Positions 9,302 through 19,200 of a DNA stretch of 64,000 nt are shown here, piece after piece; position 1 is the stretch's first letter; each line of letters opens with the position of its first letter. The stretch is from NCBI RefSeq assembly GCF_024055725.1, contig NZ_JAMXMX010000028.1, forward strand, positions 40,337 through 104,336. Direction: 5' to 3'. The position numbers were made by a program, and so were the translations under genes. The stretch is from Actinoallomurus spadix (GTDB lineage: Bacteria; Actinomycetota; Actinomycetes; Streptosporangiales; Streptosporangiaceae). A model generated the notes under the pieces. It saw only the letters and a program-made list of their open reading frames with translations. It was not told where the DNA came from and did no database searches.

Positions 9302-12136
9302 TCACGGGTCGAGGCGCTCGGCGAGGAACTGGGCCAGGTGGACGCCCTGGCGGGGCGACAGGTCGGCGATCTGGGTGCGGCAGGAGAACCCGTCGGCGAG
9401 GACGACGGTCTCCGCGTCCGCGTCGCGCAGCGCGGGCAGCAGCTGGTGCTCGGCGATGGCGACGGACACATCGTAGTGCCCCTTCTCCACGCCGAAGTTG
9501 CCCGCCAGGCCGCAGCAGCCGCCCAGTCGCCGGACGTCCGCGCCCGCCTCCTTGAGCATCTCGGCGTCCTTGCCCCAGCCCATGACGGCGTGGTGGTGGC
9601 AGTGCGGCTGGGCCACCACGGTCGTGCCGTCGAACGACGGCGGCCGCCAGTCCGGGGTGTCGGCGAGCAGCTCGGCGAGCGTGCGGGTCCGCTCGGCGAC
9701 CGGCGCCGCGACCTCCTCGTCCAGCAGCTCCAGCGCGTCCGAGCGCAGGACGGCGGTGCAGGACGGCTCCATGCCCACGATCGGGACGCCCGCCTCCGTG
9801 GCCTCGGCGAGCTCGGCGACCGTACGGCCGAGGATCTTCTTGGCGGCGTCGAGCTGGCCGGTGGAGATCCAGGTCAGCGCGCAGCACTGGCGGTTCTCGC
9901 TGATCTGCGGGCGGTAGCCCGCGGCCTCCAGCACCGCCACCGTCGCCCGGCCGACCTCGGGCGCGAAGTGGTCGGTGAAGGTGTCGACGAAGAGCATGAC
10001 CGGCCGGCCCTCCGCCGGGCGCTCGTCGCGGGTCCGCTCGAACCACTCGCGGAACGTCCGCGGCGCGAACTCCGGAAGGTTCCGCCGCCGGTCCACGCCG
10101 GCGACCGCCAGCGCCGCCCGCCGTAGCCCCGGCACCCGCAGGGCCGCGTTGACGAGGCGCGGCATGCGGCCGGCGAGCCGTGCCCACAGCGGCAGCCGGC
10201 CCAGCGAGTAGTGCGCGGCCGGGCGCAGCCGCCCGCGGTAGCTCTGGTGGAGCACCTCGGACTTGTACGCGGCCATGTCGATACCGGTCGGGCAGTCCGA
10301 CGCGCAGCCCTTGCAGGACAGGCACAGGTCGAGGGCCTCGTGGACCTCGGGCGAGCGCCACCCGCCGGAGACGAGGGAGCCGTTCACCATCTCCTGCAGG
10401 ACGCGGGCCCGCCCTCGGGTCGAGTCCTTCTCCTCGCGGGTCGCGAGGTAGGACGGGCACATCACGCCGCCGGACGCGGTGTTGTCGGCGCGGCACTTGC
10501 CCACGCCGGTGCAGCGGTGCACCGACTGATTGAAGTCGCCGCCGTCGTGGCGGTACGCCAGCGCGAGGTTCTTCCGCACCGGCCGGGCGGCCGGGACCCG
10601 CAGGTCGGCGTCGACCGGCCGGGGCCGCACCAGCACGCCGGGGTTGAGCACGTCATTCGGGTCGAAGATGCCCTTGACCTGCTCGAACAGGCCGATCGCC
10701 GACTCGGAGTACATCCGCGGCAGCAGCTCGCTGCGGGCCCGGCCGTCGCCGTGCTCGCCGGACAGCGAGCCGCCGTACCCGGCGACCAGCGTGGCCGCGG
10801 ACTCCAGGAAGCCGCGGAACCGCTCCGGCCCGCCGGGGCGGTCCAGCGGCCAGTCGATGCGGATGTGCAGGCAGCCGTCGCCGAAGTGCCCGTACGGCAG
10901 GCCGGTCACGTCGAACTCGCCCATCAGCGCCTCGAAGTCGCGCAGGTAGCGGCCCAGCATCGCCGGGGGCACGGCGGCGTCCTCCCAGCCGCCGTGGGCG
11001 GGCAGCCCGGCGGGGCTGCGGCCGGCCAGGCCCGCGCCGTCCTCGCGGATGCGCCACAGCGACGCCGCCCGCGCCGGGTCGGTGACGATCAGCGCGTCCT
11101 CGCAGCCGGCGGCGACCCGCCGGGCCCGGTCGAGGACCTCGGTCTCGTCCTCCCCGGCGACCTCGACGAACAGCCACGCGGCCCCGCTCGGCAGCGGCGG
11201 CACCGCGTCCGGGCCCTTCCGCGTGCGCACGACGTCGACGATGCGCGCGTCGATGCCCTCGCAGGCGGTGGGCAGGTGCTCCAGCAGGGCGGGCGCGGCG
11301 TCCCCCGCCGCGGCGATGTCCTCGTAGCCGAGCACGATGAGGACCCGGTGTGCCGGGTCGGTGACCAGGTTCACGGTCGCCTCGGTCAGCACCGCGAGGG
11401 TGCCCTCGCTGCCGACCAGCAGGCGGACGACGTCGAACCGGCGTTCCGGCAGCAGGTGCTCCAGCGCGTATCCGGACACCTGGCGGCCGAACCGGGCGAA
11501 CTCCGTCCTGATCGTGGCGAGGTTCGCGGCGGCGAGCTCGTGCAGCGCGGTCACCTCGGCGGGGCCGCCGGACGCCGGCGCGCCCAGCGGGGACGTCAGG
11601 TCCAGCGCGGTGCCGTTGCCGGTGACGGCCTTGAGGCCGGCCACGTTGTCGCTGGTACGGCCATAGCCGAGGGTCCGGGACCCGCACGCGTTGTTCCCGA
11701 TCATGCCGCCGATCGTGCAGCGCGTGTGCGTGGAGGGATCGGGGCCGAACCTGAGCCCGTGCGGGGCCGCCGCCCGCTGCAGTTCGGCCTGGACGACGCC
11801 GGGCTGGACCACGGCGGTCCGGGTCCCGGGGTCGACGCTCAGGACCTTCCGCATGTGGCGGCTGAAGTCGAGGACGAGGCCGGGGCCGACCGCGTTGCCG
11901 GCGACGGACGTGCCGGCGCCGCGCGCGGTGAGCGGGATCTCGTGGCGCGCGCACAGCTCGACCGCGGTGGCCACGTCGTCGGCGGACCGGGGCCGCGCCA
12001 CGAGGAGCGGCGGCACACGGTACAGGGAGGCGTCGGAGGAGAACAACGACCGCGACATCGAGTCGGTGAGCAGGTCGGTGACTCCGCGTCGGCGCAGGTC
12101 GTTGGCGAGGTCGGCAGCCCGGTCCATGAGTAGCAT
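9302..12136 (-). CDS. FAD- and Fe-S-binding D-2-hydroxyglutarate dehydrogenase-like protein (YdiJ type)
   Basis: Three-part flavo-iron-sulfur dehydrogenase of 944 residues. Order: FAD-binding domain (TARGAGTSVAGNAVGPG near residue 75), FAD-oxidase C-terminal domain with the zinc/substrate region SGEHGDGRARSELL, a ferredoxin-like region with Cys clusters (HRCTGVGKCRADN, and CLSCKGCASDCPTG), then two CCG-type modules (QCCALTWIS and GGCCGLAGNFG). This fusion matches E. coli YdiJ, a D-2-hydroxyglutarate dehydrogenase, and related D-lactate enzymes. ATG 12136 is chosen; ATG 12127 is an alternative. It is divergent from hglS, whose product is D-2-hydroxyglutarate, so the pair would complete 2-oxoadipate to 2-oxoglutarate. 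Confidence 0.88.
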   Translation of the reverse strand: MLLMDRAADLANDLRRRGVTDLLTDSMSRSLFSSDASLYRVPPLLVARPRSADDVATAVELCARHEIPLTARGAGTSVAGNAVGPGLVLDFSRHMRKVLSVDPGTRTAVVQPGVVQAELQRAAAPHGLRFGPDPSTHTRCTIGGMIGNNACGSRTLGYGRTSDNVAGLKAVTGNGTALDLTSPLGAPASGGPAEVTALHELAAANLATIRTEFARFGRQVSGYALEHLLPERRFDVVRLLVGSEGTLAVLTEATVNLVTDPAHRVLIVLGYEDIAAAGDAAPALLEHLPTACEGIDARIVDVVRTRKGPDAVPPLPSGAAWLFVEVAGEDETEVLDRARRVAAGCEDALIVTDPARAASLWRIREDGAGLAGRSPAGLPAHGGWEDAAVPPAMLGRYLRDFEALMGEFDVTGLPYGHFGDGCLHIRIDWPLDRPGGPERFRGFLESAATLVAGYGGSLSGEHGDGRARSELLPRMYSESAIGLFEQVKGIFDPNDVLNPGVLVRPRPVDADLRVPAARPVRKNLALAYRHDGGDFNQSVHRCTGVGKCRADNTASGGVMCPSYLATREEKDSTRGRARVLQEMVNGSLVSGGWRSPEVHEALDLCLSCKGCASDCPTGIDMAAYKSEVLHQSYRGRLRPAAHYSLGRLPLWARLAGRMPRLVNAALRVPGLRRAALAVAGVDRRRNLPEFAPRTFREWFERTRDERPAEGRPVMLFVDTFTDHFAPEVGRATVAVLEAAGYRPQISENRQCCALTWISTGQLDAAKKILGRTVAELAEATEAGVPIVGMEPSCTAVLRSDALELLDEEVAAPVAERTRTLAELLADTPDWRPPSFDGTTVVAQPHCHHHAVMGWGKDAEMLKEAGADVRRLGGCCGLAGNFGVEKGHYDVSVAIAEHQLLPALRDADAETVVLADGFSCRTQIADLSPRQGVHLAQFLAERLDP

Positions 12137-12148
12137 GTTACATGCGAC
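12130..12148. promoter_or_regulatory. two overlapping GTNGCATGNNAC sites in the hglS divergent promoter
   Basis: GTAGCATGTTAC (12130-12141) and, on the other strand, GTCGCATGTAAC (12148-12137) overlap over the start codon and leader of the dehydrogenase gene. The same half-sites occur at the start of the GntR gene at 14392-14405. This co-occurrence is seen directly; binding by that GntR protein is inference. Confidence 0.55.
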
Positions 12149-12222
12149 CCCTGGCGCTCCGCCCACATTTTCCGTACCCTTCCGTGACACAAGCGACGAA
12201 TCGGCAGCAAGGAGAGGGGCAG

Positions 12223-13641
12223 ATGGTCGACTCGACCGCACTCCGGGCGGCTTTCGCCCGACGGCTGTCAGCGATGTACGGCACGGAGGTGCCCGCGTAC
12301 AACACGCTGGTCGACGTCGCGCAGGAGGTCAACCGCGAGGTGCTGGAGCGGATGGGCGCCGACGCCGAACGGCTCGGTTCCATCGACCGTGTCACCGCCG
12401 AGCGACACGGCGCGATCCGCGTCGGCACGCCCGCCGAGATGGCGCAGGTCGCCCGGATCTTCGGCGCGATGGGCATGTACCCCGTCGGCTACTACGACCT
12501 GCGCGAGGCCGCGAGCAGTTCGGTGCCGGTCGTCTCTACGGCCTTCCGCCCCGTCGACGAGGCGGAGCTGGCCGCCAACCCCTTCCGGGTCTTCACCTCG
12601 ATGCTGGTGGCGGGCGACCGGCGGTTCTTCGACGAGGACCTGGAGCGCAGGCTCGGCGAGTTCCTCGGCGCGCGCCGGCTGTTCCCGCCGCGGCTGCTGG
12701 AGCTGGCCGACCGGGCCGAGGCCGAGGGCGGCCTGGACGACCAGGCGGCCGAGGAGTTCCTCACCCTCGCGACGCGGGCGTTCGAGCTGTCCCGCGAGCC
12801 GGTCTCCCGCAGCTGGTACACCGAACTGGAGCGGATCTCCTCGGTCGCCGCCGACATCGGCGGGGTGCCGAGCACGCACGTCAACCACCTGACCCCGCGC
12901 GTCCTCGACATCGACGCCCTCTACACGCGGATGAGCGAGCGCGGCATCGCCATGATCGACGCCATCCAGGGGCCGCCGCGCTGGAACGGTCCCGACCTGC
13001 TGCTGCGCCAGACCTCCTTCCGCGCACTGGCCGAGCCCCGGGTCTTCCGGGAGGACGACGGCCGCGTCGTGGAGGACGACCTGCGCGTACGGTTCGGCGA
13101 GGTCGAGGCCCGCGGCATCGCCGTGACACCGGCGGGCCGCGCGCTGTACGACGAACTGACCGCGGAACTGGACGCCGCGCTCGCCGGGCAGCGGGTCACC
13201 GCCGAGGAGCGCAACACCGTCGCGGCCGGGCTCTGGGAGGGCCGGGTGCCGTCCACCGAGGCCGAACTCGTGACCGGCGACCTCGCCTACTTCACCTTCC
13301 ACACCACCGGCCACGGCACGGGCACGCGGCCCGCGTCCGCTCCCCCCGCCGACCTCGCCGCGCTCCTGGCGGAGGGCCGGGTCACGGCGCGGCCGATCGT
13401 CTACGAGGACTTCCTGCCCCGCTCCGCCGCCGGGATCTTCCAGTCGAACCTGACCTCCGACGGATCCAAGGACGTCACCCGCGCCGGCGCGGAGTTCGGC
13501 CCCGAGGCCCTGGCCGGGGTGCTCGGCCGAACGCTGCACGACCCGTACGAGCTGTACGCCTCGATCCGCGCCGCGTCGCTGGCCCGCGTGCGCGACGAGC
13601 TCGGCCTCGGCCGGGAGATCACCCTGCCCGCGGCCCGCTAG
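12223..13641 (+). CDS. hglS: HglS/YdcJ family 2-oxoadipate dioxygenase/decarboxylase (DUF1338)
   Basis: Iron(II)-dependent enzyme of 472 residues that converts 2-oxoadipate plus oxygen to D-2-hydroxyglutarate with loss of carbon dioxide; related enzymes act in Pseudomonas and plant lysine breakdown. The motif ERHGAIRVGT carries His62 and Arg66, spaced as the reported metal-binding His and substrate Arg of HglS. Further candidate ligands are the His residues of STHVNHLTPR (219, 222) and the Glu residues of RFGEVEARG (293, 295). ATG 12223 follows AAGGAGAGG at 12209-12217. It is divergent from the YdiJ-type dehydrogenase and convergent with GntR (3-base gap). VOC-fold homology is family knowledge. 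Confidence 0.9.
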   Translation: MVDSTALRAAFARRLSAMYGTEVPAYNTLVDVAQEVNREVLERMGADAERLGSIDRVTAERHGAIRVGTPAEMAQVARIFGAMGMYPVGYYDLREAASSSVPVVSTAFRPVDEAELAANPFRVFTSMLVAGDRRFFDEDLERRLGEFLGARRLFPPRLLELADRAEAEGGLDDQAAEEFLTLATRAFELSREPVSRSWYTELERISSVAADIGGVPSTHVNHLTPRVLDIDALYTRMSERGIAMIDAIQGPPRWNGPDLLLRQTSFRALAEPRVFREDDGRVVEDDLRVRFGEVEARGIAVTPAGRALYDELTAELDAALAGQRVTAEERNTVAAGLWEGRVPSTEAELVTGDLAYFTFHTTGHGTGTRPASAPPADLAALLAEGRVTARPIVYEDFLPRSAAGIFQSNLTSDGSKDVTRAGAEFGPEALAGVLGRTLHDPYELYASIRAASLARVRDELGLGREITLPAAR

Positions 13642-13644
13642 GAC

Positions 13645-14391
13645 CTAACCCTCGGCGACGATGGACGCCCACAGGGCGTCCACGTCGACCGGCTCGCCCT
13701 GGGCCCGCGCGGCCTGCCTCGCCAGGATCAGGCCGGTGTTGGTCAGGTGCGCCCGCATCGCCCGTACGGCGCCCTCGGCGTCCGCGGCGGCGACCGCGGC
13801 CACGATCGGCTCGTGCTCCTCGTGCACCTGCCGGAGGGTGCGGGACCGGTCGTCGGTCGACGTGCCGAGGATGCGCATGGTGTCACGCAGGCCGCCGACG
13901 ATCGTCCGCGCCCGGCCGTTGCCCGCCGCGACCAGGATGTGGTCGTGCAGGGCCTGGTCCAGGTGGAAGAAGAGCGTCTCATCGCCGGCCTCGACCGCCG
14001 CCGCCATCTGCTCCATGGTCTCCCGCAGAGCCTCGCCCAGCTCGGTGGACTCCTCGTCGGCCACGCGCCGTACGGCGGGGAGCTCCAGCGCCAGCCGCAC
14101 GCCGAAGATCTCGACGATCTCCCTCGGGTGCGGCAACACGACGCGGAAGCCCCGGTTGCGCTCGACCTGCACCAGGCCCGCGTCCGCGAGCCGCAGCAGC
14201 GCCTCACGCACCGGGCTGCGGGACACGTTGAGCTGCTCGGCCACCTGGTAGACCGAGTAGAGGCGGCCCGGGACCATCACGCCCGTGTGCACCGCCCGCC
14301 GCACCTCCGAGATCACCTGCTCGGCCAGCGACCGCGACGGGTGCGTCAGCGGCTGCAGCTTCAGCTCGGTGTCCTGGCGGGTGGGCGGCAT
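13645..14391 (-). CDS. GntR family regulator, FadR/FCD subfamily
   Basis: Repressor-type protein of 248 residues. Winged helix-turn-helix at about 25-85 (SLAEQVISEVRRAVHTGVMV, then YQVAEQLNVSRSPVREALLRL), followed by an all-helical FCD effector domain with the metal-binding pattern residues in FHLDQALHDHI and VHEEHEPIV. FCD regulators often sense organic acids made in the pathway they control. It ends three bases from the hglS stop, convergent to it. A GGTGGCATGCTACC palindrome directly before its start codon resembles sites at the hglS promoter, which supports control of the lysine island and itself. Confidence 0.9.
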   Translation of the reverse strand: MPPTRQDTELKLQPLTHPSRSLAEQVISEVRRAVHTGVMVPGRLYSVYQVAEQLNVSRSPVREALLRLADAGLVQVERNRGFRVVLPHPREIVEIFGVRLALELPAVRRVADEESTELGEALRETMEQMAAAVEAGDETLFFHLDQALHDHILVAAGNGRARTIVGGLRDTMRILGTSTDDRSRTLRQVHEEHEPIVAAVAAADAEGAVRAMRAHLTNTGLILARQAARAQGEPVDVDALWASIVAEG

Positions 14392-14405
14392 GGTGGCATG
14401 CTACC
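14392..14405. promoter_or_regulatory. GTNGCATGNNAC-type palindrome before the GntR gene
   Basis: GGTGGCATGCTACC, read on the GntR coding strand as GGTAGCATGCCACC, abuts the start codon. It shares GTAGCATG..AC with 12130-12141. Likely autoregulatory site (inference). Confidence 0.5.
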
Positions 14406-14529
14406 CAGCCTCGCCGCCCGTCACGTGGGCTTCGTCGGCCGGGTGGCGGTGAGGGCGATCTGGGCCTTGAGCATCCGGCCGCCACCGACGGCGACACCGG
14501 CACCCGTTGCACCGACTCTCCAAAGCAGA

Positions 14530-14597
14530 GTACTTATCGTACCTTTTCACCGCGAAAGCCAGCACCGTCTCGCAAAGTTTAGGGTACGGCGTGTACC
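14530..14597 (+). promoter_or_regulatory. two GTAC-N5-GTAC palindromes upstream of the flavin monooxygenase
   Basis: GTACTTATCGTACC at 14530-14543 and GGTACGGCGTGTACC at 14583-14597 share GGTAC-N5-GTAC (the first in reverse orientation). Their centres are about 53 bases apart, roughly five helical turns. The form resembles TetR-family operators, and the second overlaps a likely -10 region 36 bases before the start. No TetR gene is adjacent. Confidence 0.45.
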
Positions 14598-14632
14598 GTA
14601 AGATCCACACACAAGGCGAACGAGGAGAACAC

Positions 14633-16195
14633 GTGATCACAGATGTCGTCATCGCCGGCGGCGGCCCGAACGGACTGATGCTGGCCTGCGAACTGAGCCT
14701 GGCAGGGGTCCGGCCGGTGGTGCTGGAGCGGCTACCGGAGCCAAGTGAGGAACCGAAGGCCAACGGATTTCTCGGCCAGGTCGTGAAGATGCTCGACCAC
14801 CGGGGGCTGTACGAACGTCTCAACGGCAGTCCGGAACCGCCGCAACCGAACTCCGGGTACTTCATGTTCGGTGCGATGAGCCTGGATCTGAGCCTGCTGG
14901 AGGACAGCCCCGTCTACGCCCTGCCGGTGCCGCAGCGACGCCTGGTGCAGGTCCTGCAGGAGCGCGCCGTCGAGCTGGGCGTGGAGATCCGACGGGGACA
15001 CGAGGTCGTCGGCCTGTCGCAGGACGACGACGCGGTCACGATCGACGTCGCAGGTCCGGGCGGAGCATACGATCTACGCGCTCGGTACCTCGTCGGCGCG
15101 GATGGAGCACACAGCACCACGCGGAAACTCTGCGGCATCGGATTCCCCGGCATCACCTATGACCGAATGACCGTCCGCACAGCGCACGCGACGGTCCCGG
15201 CCGACTGGGTCGATCCCGCGACCGGTGCGCTGAACGTGCCCGGCCACGGCGCTGTTCTGCCGTTCCTGCCCCACCGCACCGAGCGCGGCGGGTTCTCCTA
15301 CGCGCCGATACCCGGCCACCCGCCGTTGGTCAGCGCCACAGAGTGGGACCGGCCCGGGACCGACGCTCCGATGAGCCTTGACGAGTTGCGGGACGGCATC
15401 CGCCGCGTGCTGGGCGTCGACGTGCCACTCGGCCCGCCCGATGGCGAAGGGCCGCACGTGCTGCGCCGGCTTACGGGCGGTAACACCCGAGTCGCCGAAC
15501 GGTTCTCCGACGGCCGAGTGTTCCTGATCGGTGATGCCGCCCATGTGTACGCCGCCACGGGGGGAGGACCCGGGCTCAACCTCGGCCTGCAGGATGCGGT
15601 CAATCTCGGCTGGAAACTCGCCCTCGTGATCCGCGGTGGCGCCCCGCCCGGGCTGCTGAACAGCTACGAGACGGAGCGGCGACCGGCCGCCCACCGCATG
15701 ATAGTGAACGCGCAGGCACAGTCGGCCCTGATAGCCCCCGGTGACGACGTCACCGGACTGCGCGAGTTGTTCGCCGAACTGCTCCGCGACCGGAGCACCG
15801 TGCAGCGCCTCGCCGAACTCATCGCAGGCGCCGACGTCCACTACGACATGGGCGAACGCGAGGCGCACCCGCTGATCGGCCGGTTCGCCCCGGACCTGGA
15901 GGTGCACACGCCGACCGGGCCGGTTCGGCTCGCCGAGCTGACCAGAGCCGCACGTCCCCTGCTGCTCGACCTGACCGAAGACGCATCCCTGGCGGAGACG
16001 CTCGGCCTGCGGCACGACCAGGCCGATATCGTCACCGCGCGCCCTCAGCCCTCGGCGCCCACCGCCCTGCTCCTTCGACCGGACTGCTATGTGGCCTGGG
16101 CATCCGCGTCACCCCGACCGGATGCCGCGGAAACGGAAGAGCTCCGGGCGGCCGTGGAGCGGTGGTTCGGTGTGATCGAACCGGTCCGTCCCTGA
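14633..16195 (+). CDS. FAD-dependent aromatic monooxygenase (PheA/TfdB/RdmE-like)
   Basis: Flavoprotein hydroxylase of about 520 residues that uses NAD(P)H and oxygen on an aromatic or polyketide-like substrate. Marks: VVIAGGGPNGLMLACELSLAG at the N terminus (FAD ADP part), a DG-type motif YLVGADGAHSTTRKLCG about residue 155-170, and RVFLIGDAAHVYAATGGGPGLN about 298 (second FAD contact), then a thioredoxin-like C-terminal domain lacking visible Cys pairs. Start GTG 14633 has AGGAG at 14623-14627; the in-frame upstream ATG at 14507 would put 42 odd residues before the Rossmann fold and would read through both palindromes. Monocistronic. Such genes often serve detoxification of antibiotics or aromatic compounds; substrate unknown. 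Confidence 0.85.
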   Translation: MITDVVIAGGGPNGLMLACELSLAGVRPVVLERLPEPSEEPKANGFLGQVVKMLDHRGLYERLNGSPEPPQPNSGYFMFGAMSLDLSLLEDSPVYALPVPQRRLVQVLQERAVELGVEIRRGHEVVGLSQDDDAVTIDVAGPGGAYDLRARYLVGADGAHSTTRKLCGIGFPGITYDRMTVRTAHATVPADWVDPATGALNVPGHGAVLPFLPHRTERGGFSYAPIPGHPPLVSATEWDRPGTDAPMSLDELRDGIRRVLGVDVPLGPPDGEGPHVLRRLTGGNTRVAERFSDGRVFLIGDAAHVYAATGGGPGLNLGLQDAVNLGWKLALVIRGGAPPGLLNSYETERRPAAHRMIVNAQAQSALIAPGDDVTGLRELFAELLRDRSTVQRLAELIAGADVHYDMGEREAHPLIGRFAPDLEVHTPTGPVRLAELTRAARPLLLDLTEDASLAETLGLRHDQADIVTARPQPSAPTALLLRPDCYVAWASASPRPDAAETEELRAAVERWFGVIEPVRP

Positions 16196-16220
16196 GAGGA
16201 ACGGGCGGTACGGTCAACGA

Positions 16221-16257
16221 CACCTCTCTGCGCCAAGCCGCTGCTCGCGGAGAGGTG
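16221..16257. terminator. hairpin terminator between monooxygenase and GH87 genes
   Basis: CACCTCTC (16221-16228) pairs with GAGAGGTG (16250-16257); the next bases TGCG/CGCG extend the stem. Located between convergent genes. Confidence 0.65.
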
Positions 16258-16299
16258 CCGTCGACCGGGTCCGAGCACTCGATGGACCGGCTCGTCGGG

Positions 16300-19200
16300 T
16301 CAGCCGTTCCAGACCTGGAGACCGGAGATCTGCCCGGCCGGCCAGCCGGTGTTCGCGGTGATGGTGACCCGGAAGTACCGCTGGGTGGTCGCGGTGATCG
16401 GGATGGTCACCGTGTTGCCGCTCGCGGGATCGAAGGTGTAGGCGGCGGACGACTTCAGGATGGTGAAGTCGCTCCCGTTCGTACTGCCGAGGACGGACAG
16501 CGTCTGGGTGCGCGCGCCCCAGGACGCCGGGAGCTGCAGGACGATCCGGCTCGCGCTCTGCGCGGAGCCGAGGTCGACCTGGACCCACTGCGGGAAGGCG
16601 TTGTTCGCGCTCTCCCAGTAGGTGTTCCGGTCGTTGTCGGTGACGTTGGCCGACGGGTAGACGTCGGTGTGGCTGGACTCGCCGGTCGGTTTGCCGGCGG
16701 CCAGGTCGACGGGCGTGCCGCCCGTGCCCGTGCCGGTCAGCGCGACGGTGGCCGGGCCGCCCGCCGCGTCGCTGTTGACGGTCAGCGTTCCGGTACGGGT
16801 GCCGGACGCCGTCGGCCGGAAGCTCACGGCCGCGGTGCAGGACGCGCCGGCCTGCAGCGAGCTGCCGCAGGTGTTCGTCATCGAGTAGTCGCCGGTGGCC
16901 ACGATGGACGACAGGGTGGCCGCCGCGGAGCCGGTGTTGCTGATCGTCACGGTCTTCGCCGCGCTGGTCGTGCCGATCGCCTGGCCGCCGAAGCTCAGCG
17001 ACGCCGGACTGGCGCTGAGGGCCGCGGAGCCCCCGCCGGACGAACCCCCGCTCGGGTAGACCTCGAACTCGGAGGCCTGCGCGGCGTTCCAGCCGGAGTT
17101 GGCGGTGACGTCGACGCGGACGTACCGCGCACCGGTGGCCGGCACCGGGATGTTCACCACGTTCGCCGGTGAGGTGAACGTGTACGTCGCCGAGCCGACG
17201 GCGGTGCCGAAGGTCGAGCCGTTCGTGCTGGTCCGCACCGACAGGGTCTGCGTGCGGGTGCCCCAGGCGGAGGATGGCGGCAGCCGCAGCGTCACCTTCC
17301 CGATGCTGTACACGGCGCCGAGGTCGACCTGCAGCCACTGCGGCCACGAGCCGTTCGCGCTCTCCCAGTAGGTGTTCGCGTCGCCGTCCGTCGCGGTGGA
17401 GGCGGTCTGCGTGCCGTTCACCTCACTGCTCGCCGTTGCGGTCCGGCCGCGGGCGAGGTTGGTGTCGGTGCCGATGCCACCGCCGGTCAGGGCGATCGTC
17501 GTCGGGCTGTTGTTGGCGTTGCTGGTGATCGTGACGCTGCCCGTGCGGGTGCCGGACGCGGACGGAGTGAACTTCACCGTCACGGTGCAGGACGCGCCGA
17601 CCGCCAGGGTCGCGCAGGTGTTGGTCTGGCCGAAGTCGCCGCTCGCGCTGACGCCGGACACGGTGGCCGGCGTCGTGCCCGTGTTGGTGACCGTGACCGT
17701 CTGCGCCGCCGACGGCTGACCGACGAGCGTGCCGGGGAAGCTCAGGCTCGCCGGGTTCGGGCTGAGGATCGGTCCGGGCGCGACGCCCGTGCCGGACAGC
17801 GGGACGGTGTCGGTGATCCCGGACGCCGTGACGCTCAGGTTCCCGGTGCGCGAGCCGGTCGCGGTCGGGCTGAACCTCACGCTGACCGTGCACGACGCGC
17901 CGGCGGCGATCGAACCGCCGCAGGTGTTGGTCTGGGCGAAGTCGCCGCTCGCGGTGATCGAGCCGACCGGGGCGGCGGCGGTGCCGCTGTTGGAGACGGT
18001 CACGGTCTGCGCGGCACTCGTCGAGCCGGTCGCCACACTGCCGAAGCCGAGGGCGGTCGGGCTGACCGAGATCAGCGAGCCGTTGTCCGGCAGGTACGGC
18101 GGGAAGGTGGGATTCGTGATGTTCTGGCAGGCCGTCGAGCCGAAGACGCCGGAGTTGCCGCCGCCATCGGTCAGCGTGAACCCGACGCCGCAGGTGTAGA
18201 CGGGGGCGGGTGCCTGCGTTCCGGTGGCGGTGCTGTTGGTGATCTTCGCCGAGCCGCCGACCTGTTCCTGCACGACCCAGGTGCCGGTGTTCTGGATCCG
18301 CGCGTTGTCGATGGAGACGTTGGTGATGCTGGACCCCGAGACGAACTGGATCGCCTCGAACGGGCTCTGCTGGATCAGGATGTCGTCGACGTTGACCTGG
18401 CCGCTCATCGCCGCGTCCCGCGCGTCGAACCAGAGCGCGCCGACGCCGAAGTTCCAGTTCGGGTCGAGGCTGCCCGAGCGGATGATCGTGCTGCGCAGCA
18501 CGTCGGTACGGCCCAGCGGCGTCGAGTTGAAGCGCTGCGCGACGTGGATTCCGCCGCCCTGGGTGAGACCGGCGTCGACGACCCGGTTGTCGGCGACGGT
18601 GTTGTCGTGGCCGCCGTAGATGGCGATGCCGTTTGCGAGGATCGGGTACTGCACGGTGTCGTGGTCGAAGGAGTCGTTCGCGTCGGCGTTGGTCTCCGAC
18701 CAGGTCGCCAGGCCGTCGTCCCCGAGGTTGCGCAGGTCGCTGTTCGTGACCTTCGAGGCGGTGACGCCGTTGTGGAAGTTGATGCCGTCCGCCGTCGTGT
18801 TCCGGATCCGCATGCCGCTGAAGACGAGACCCGTCATGGGCCCGTCCATCCAGGCGCCGACCTTCTCGTGCTCGATCCAGATACGGTCGACGGTGGAGTT
18901 GCTGAGCGCGCCGCCGATGCCGTTGACCTGGGCTCCGTCATTGCGCTCCTGGACGTCGCCGAAGATGGCGAAGTCCGCGAGGTGGACGTTCGAGCCGCCG
19001 TTCGGCGCCCAGCCGCCGTAGAAGCCGGGGGCCGCGCCCACGATCGTGGAGCGCCACATCCCGGCGCCCTTGATCGTGACGTTGTTCAGGACCAGGTGAC
19101 CCGGGATCTTGAAGGTGCCCTCGGGGATCCAGACGGTGCCGCCGGCGCCGGCCGCGGAGATCGCCGCGTTGAACGCCGCGGTGGAGTCCGCGTTGCCGCT

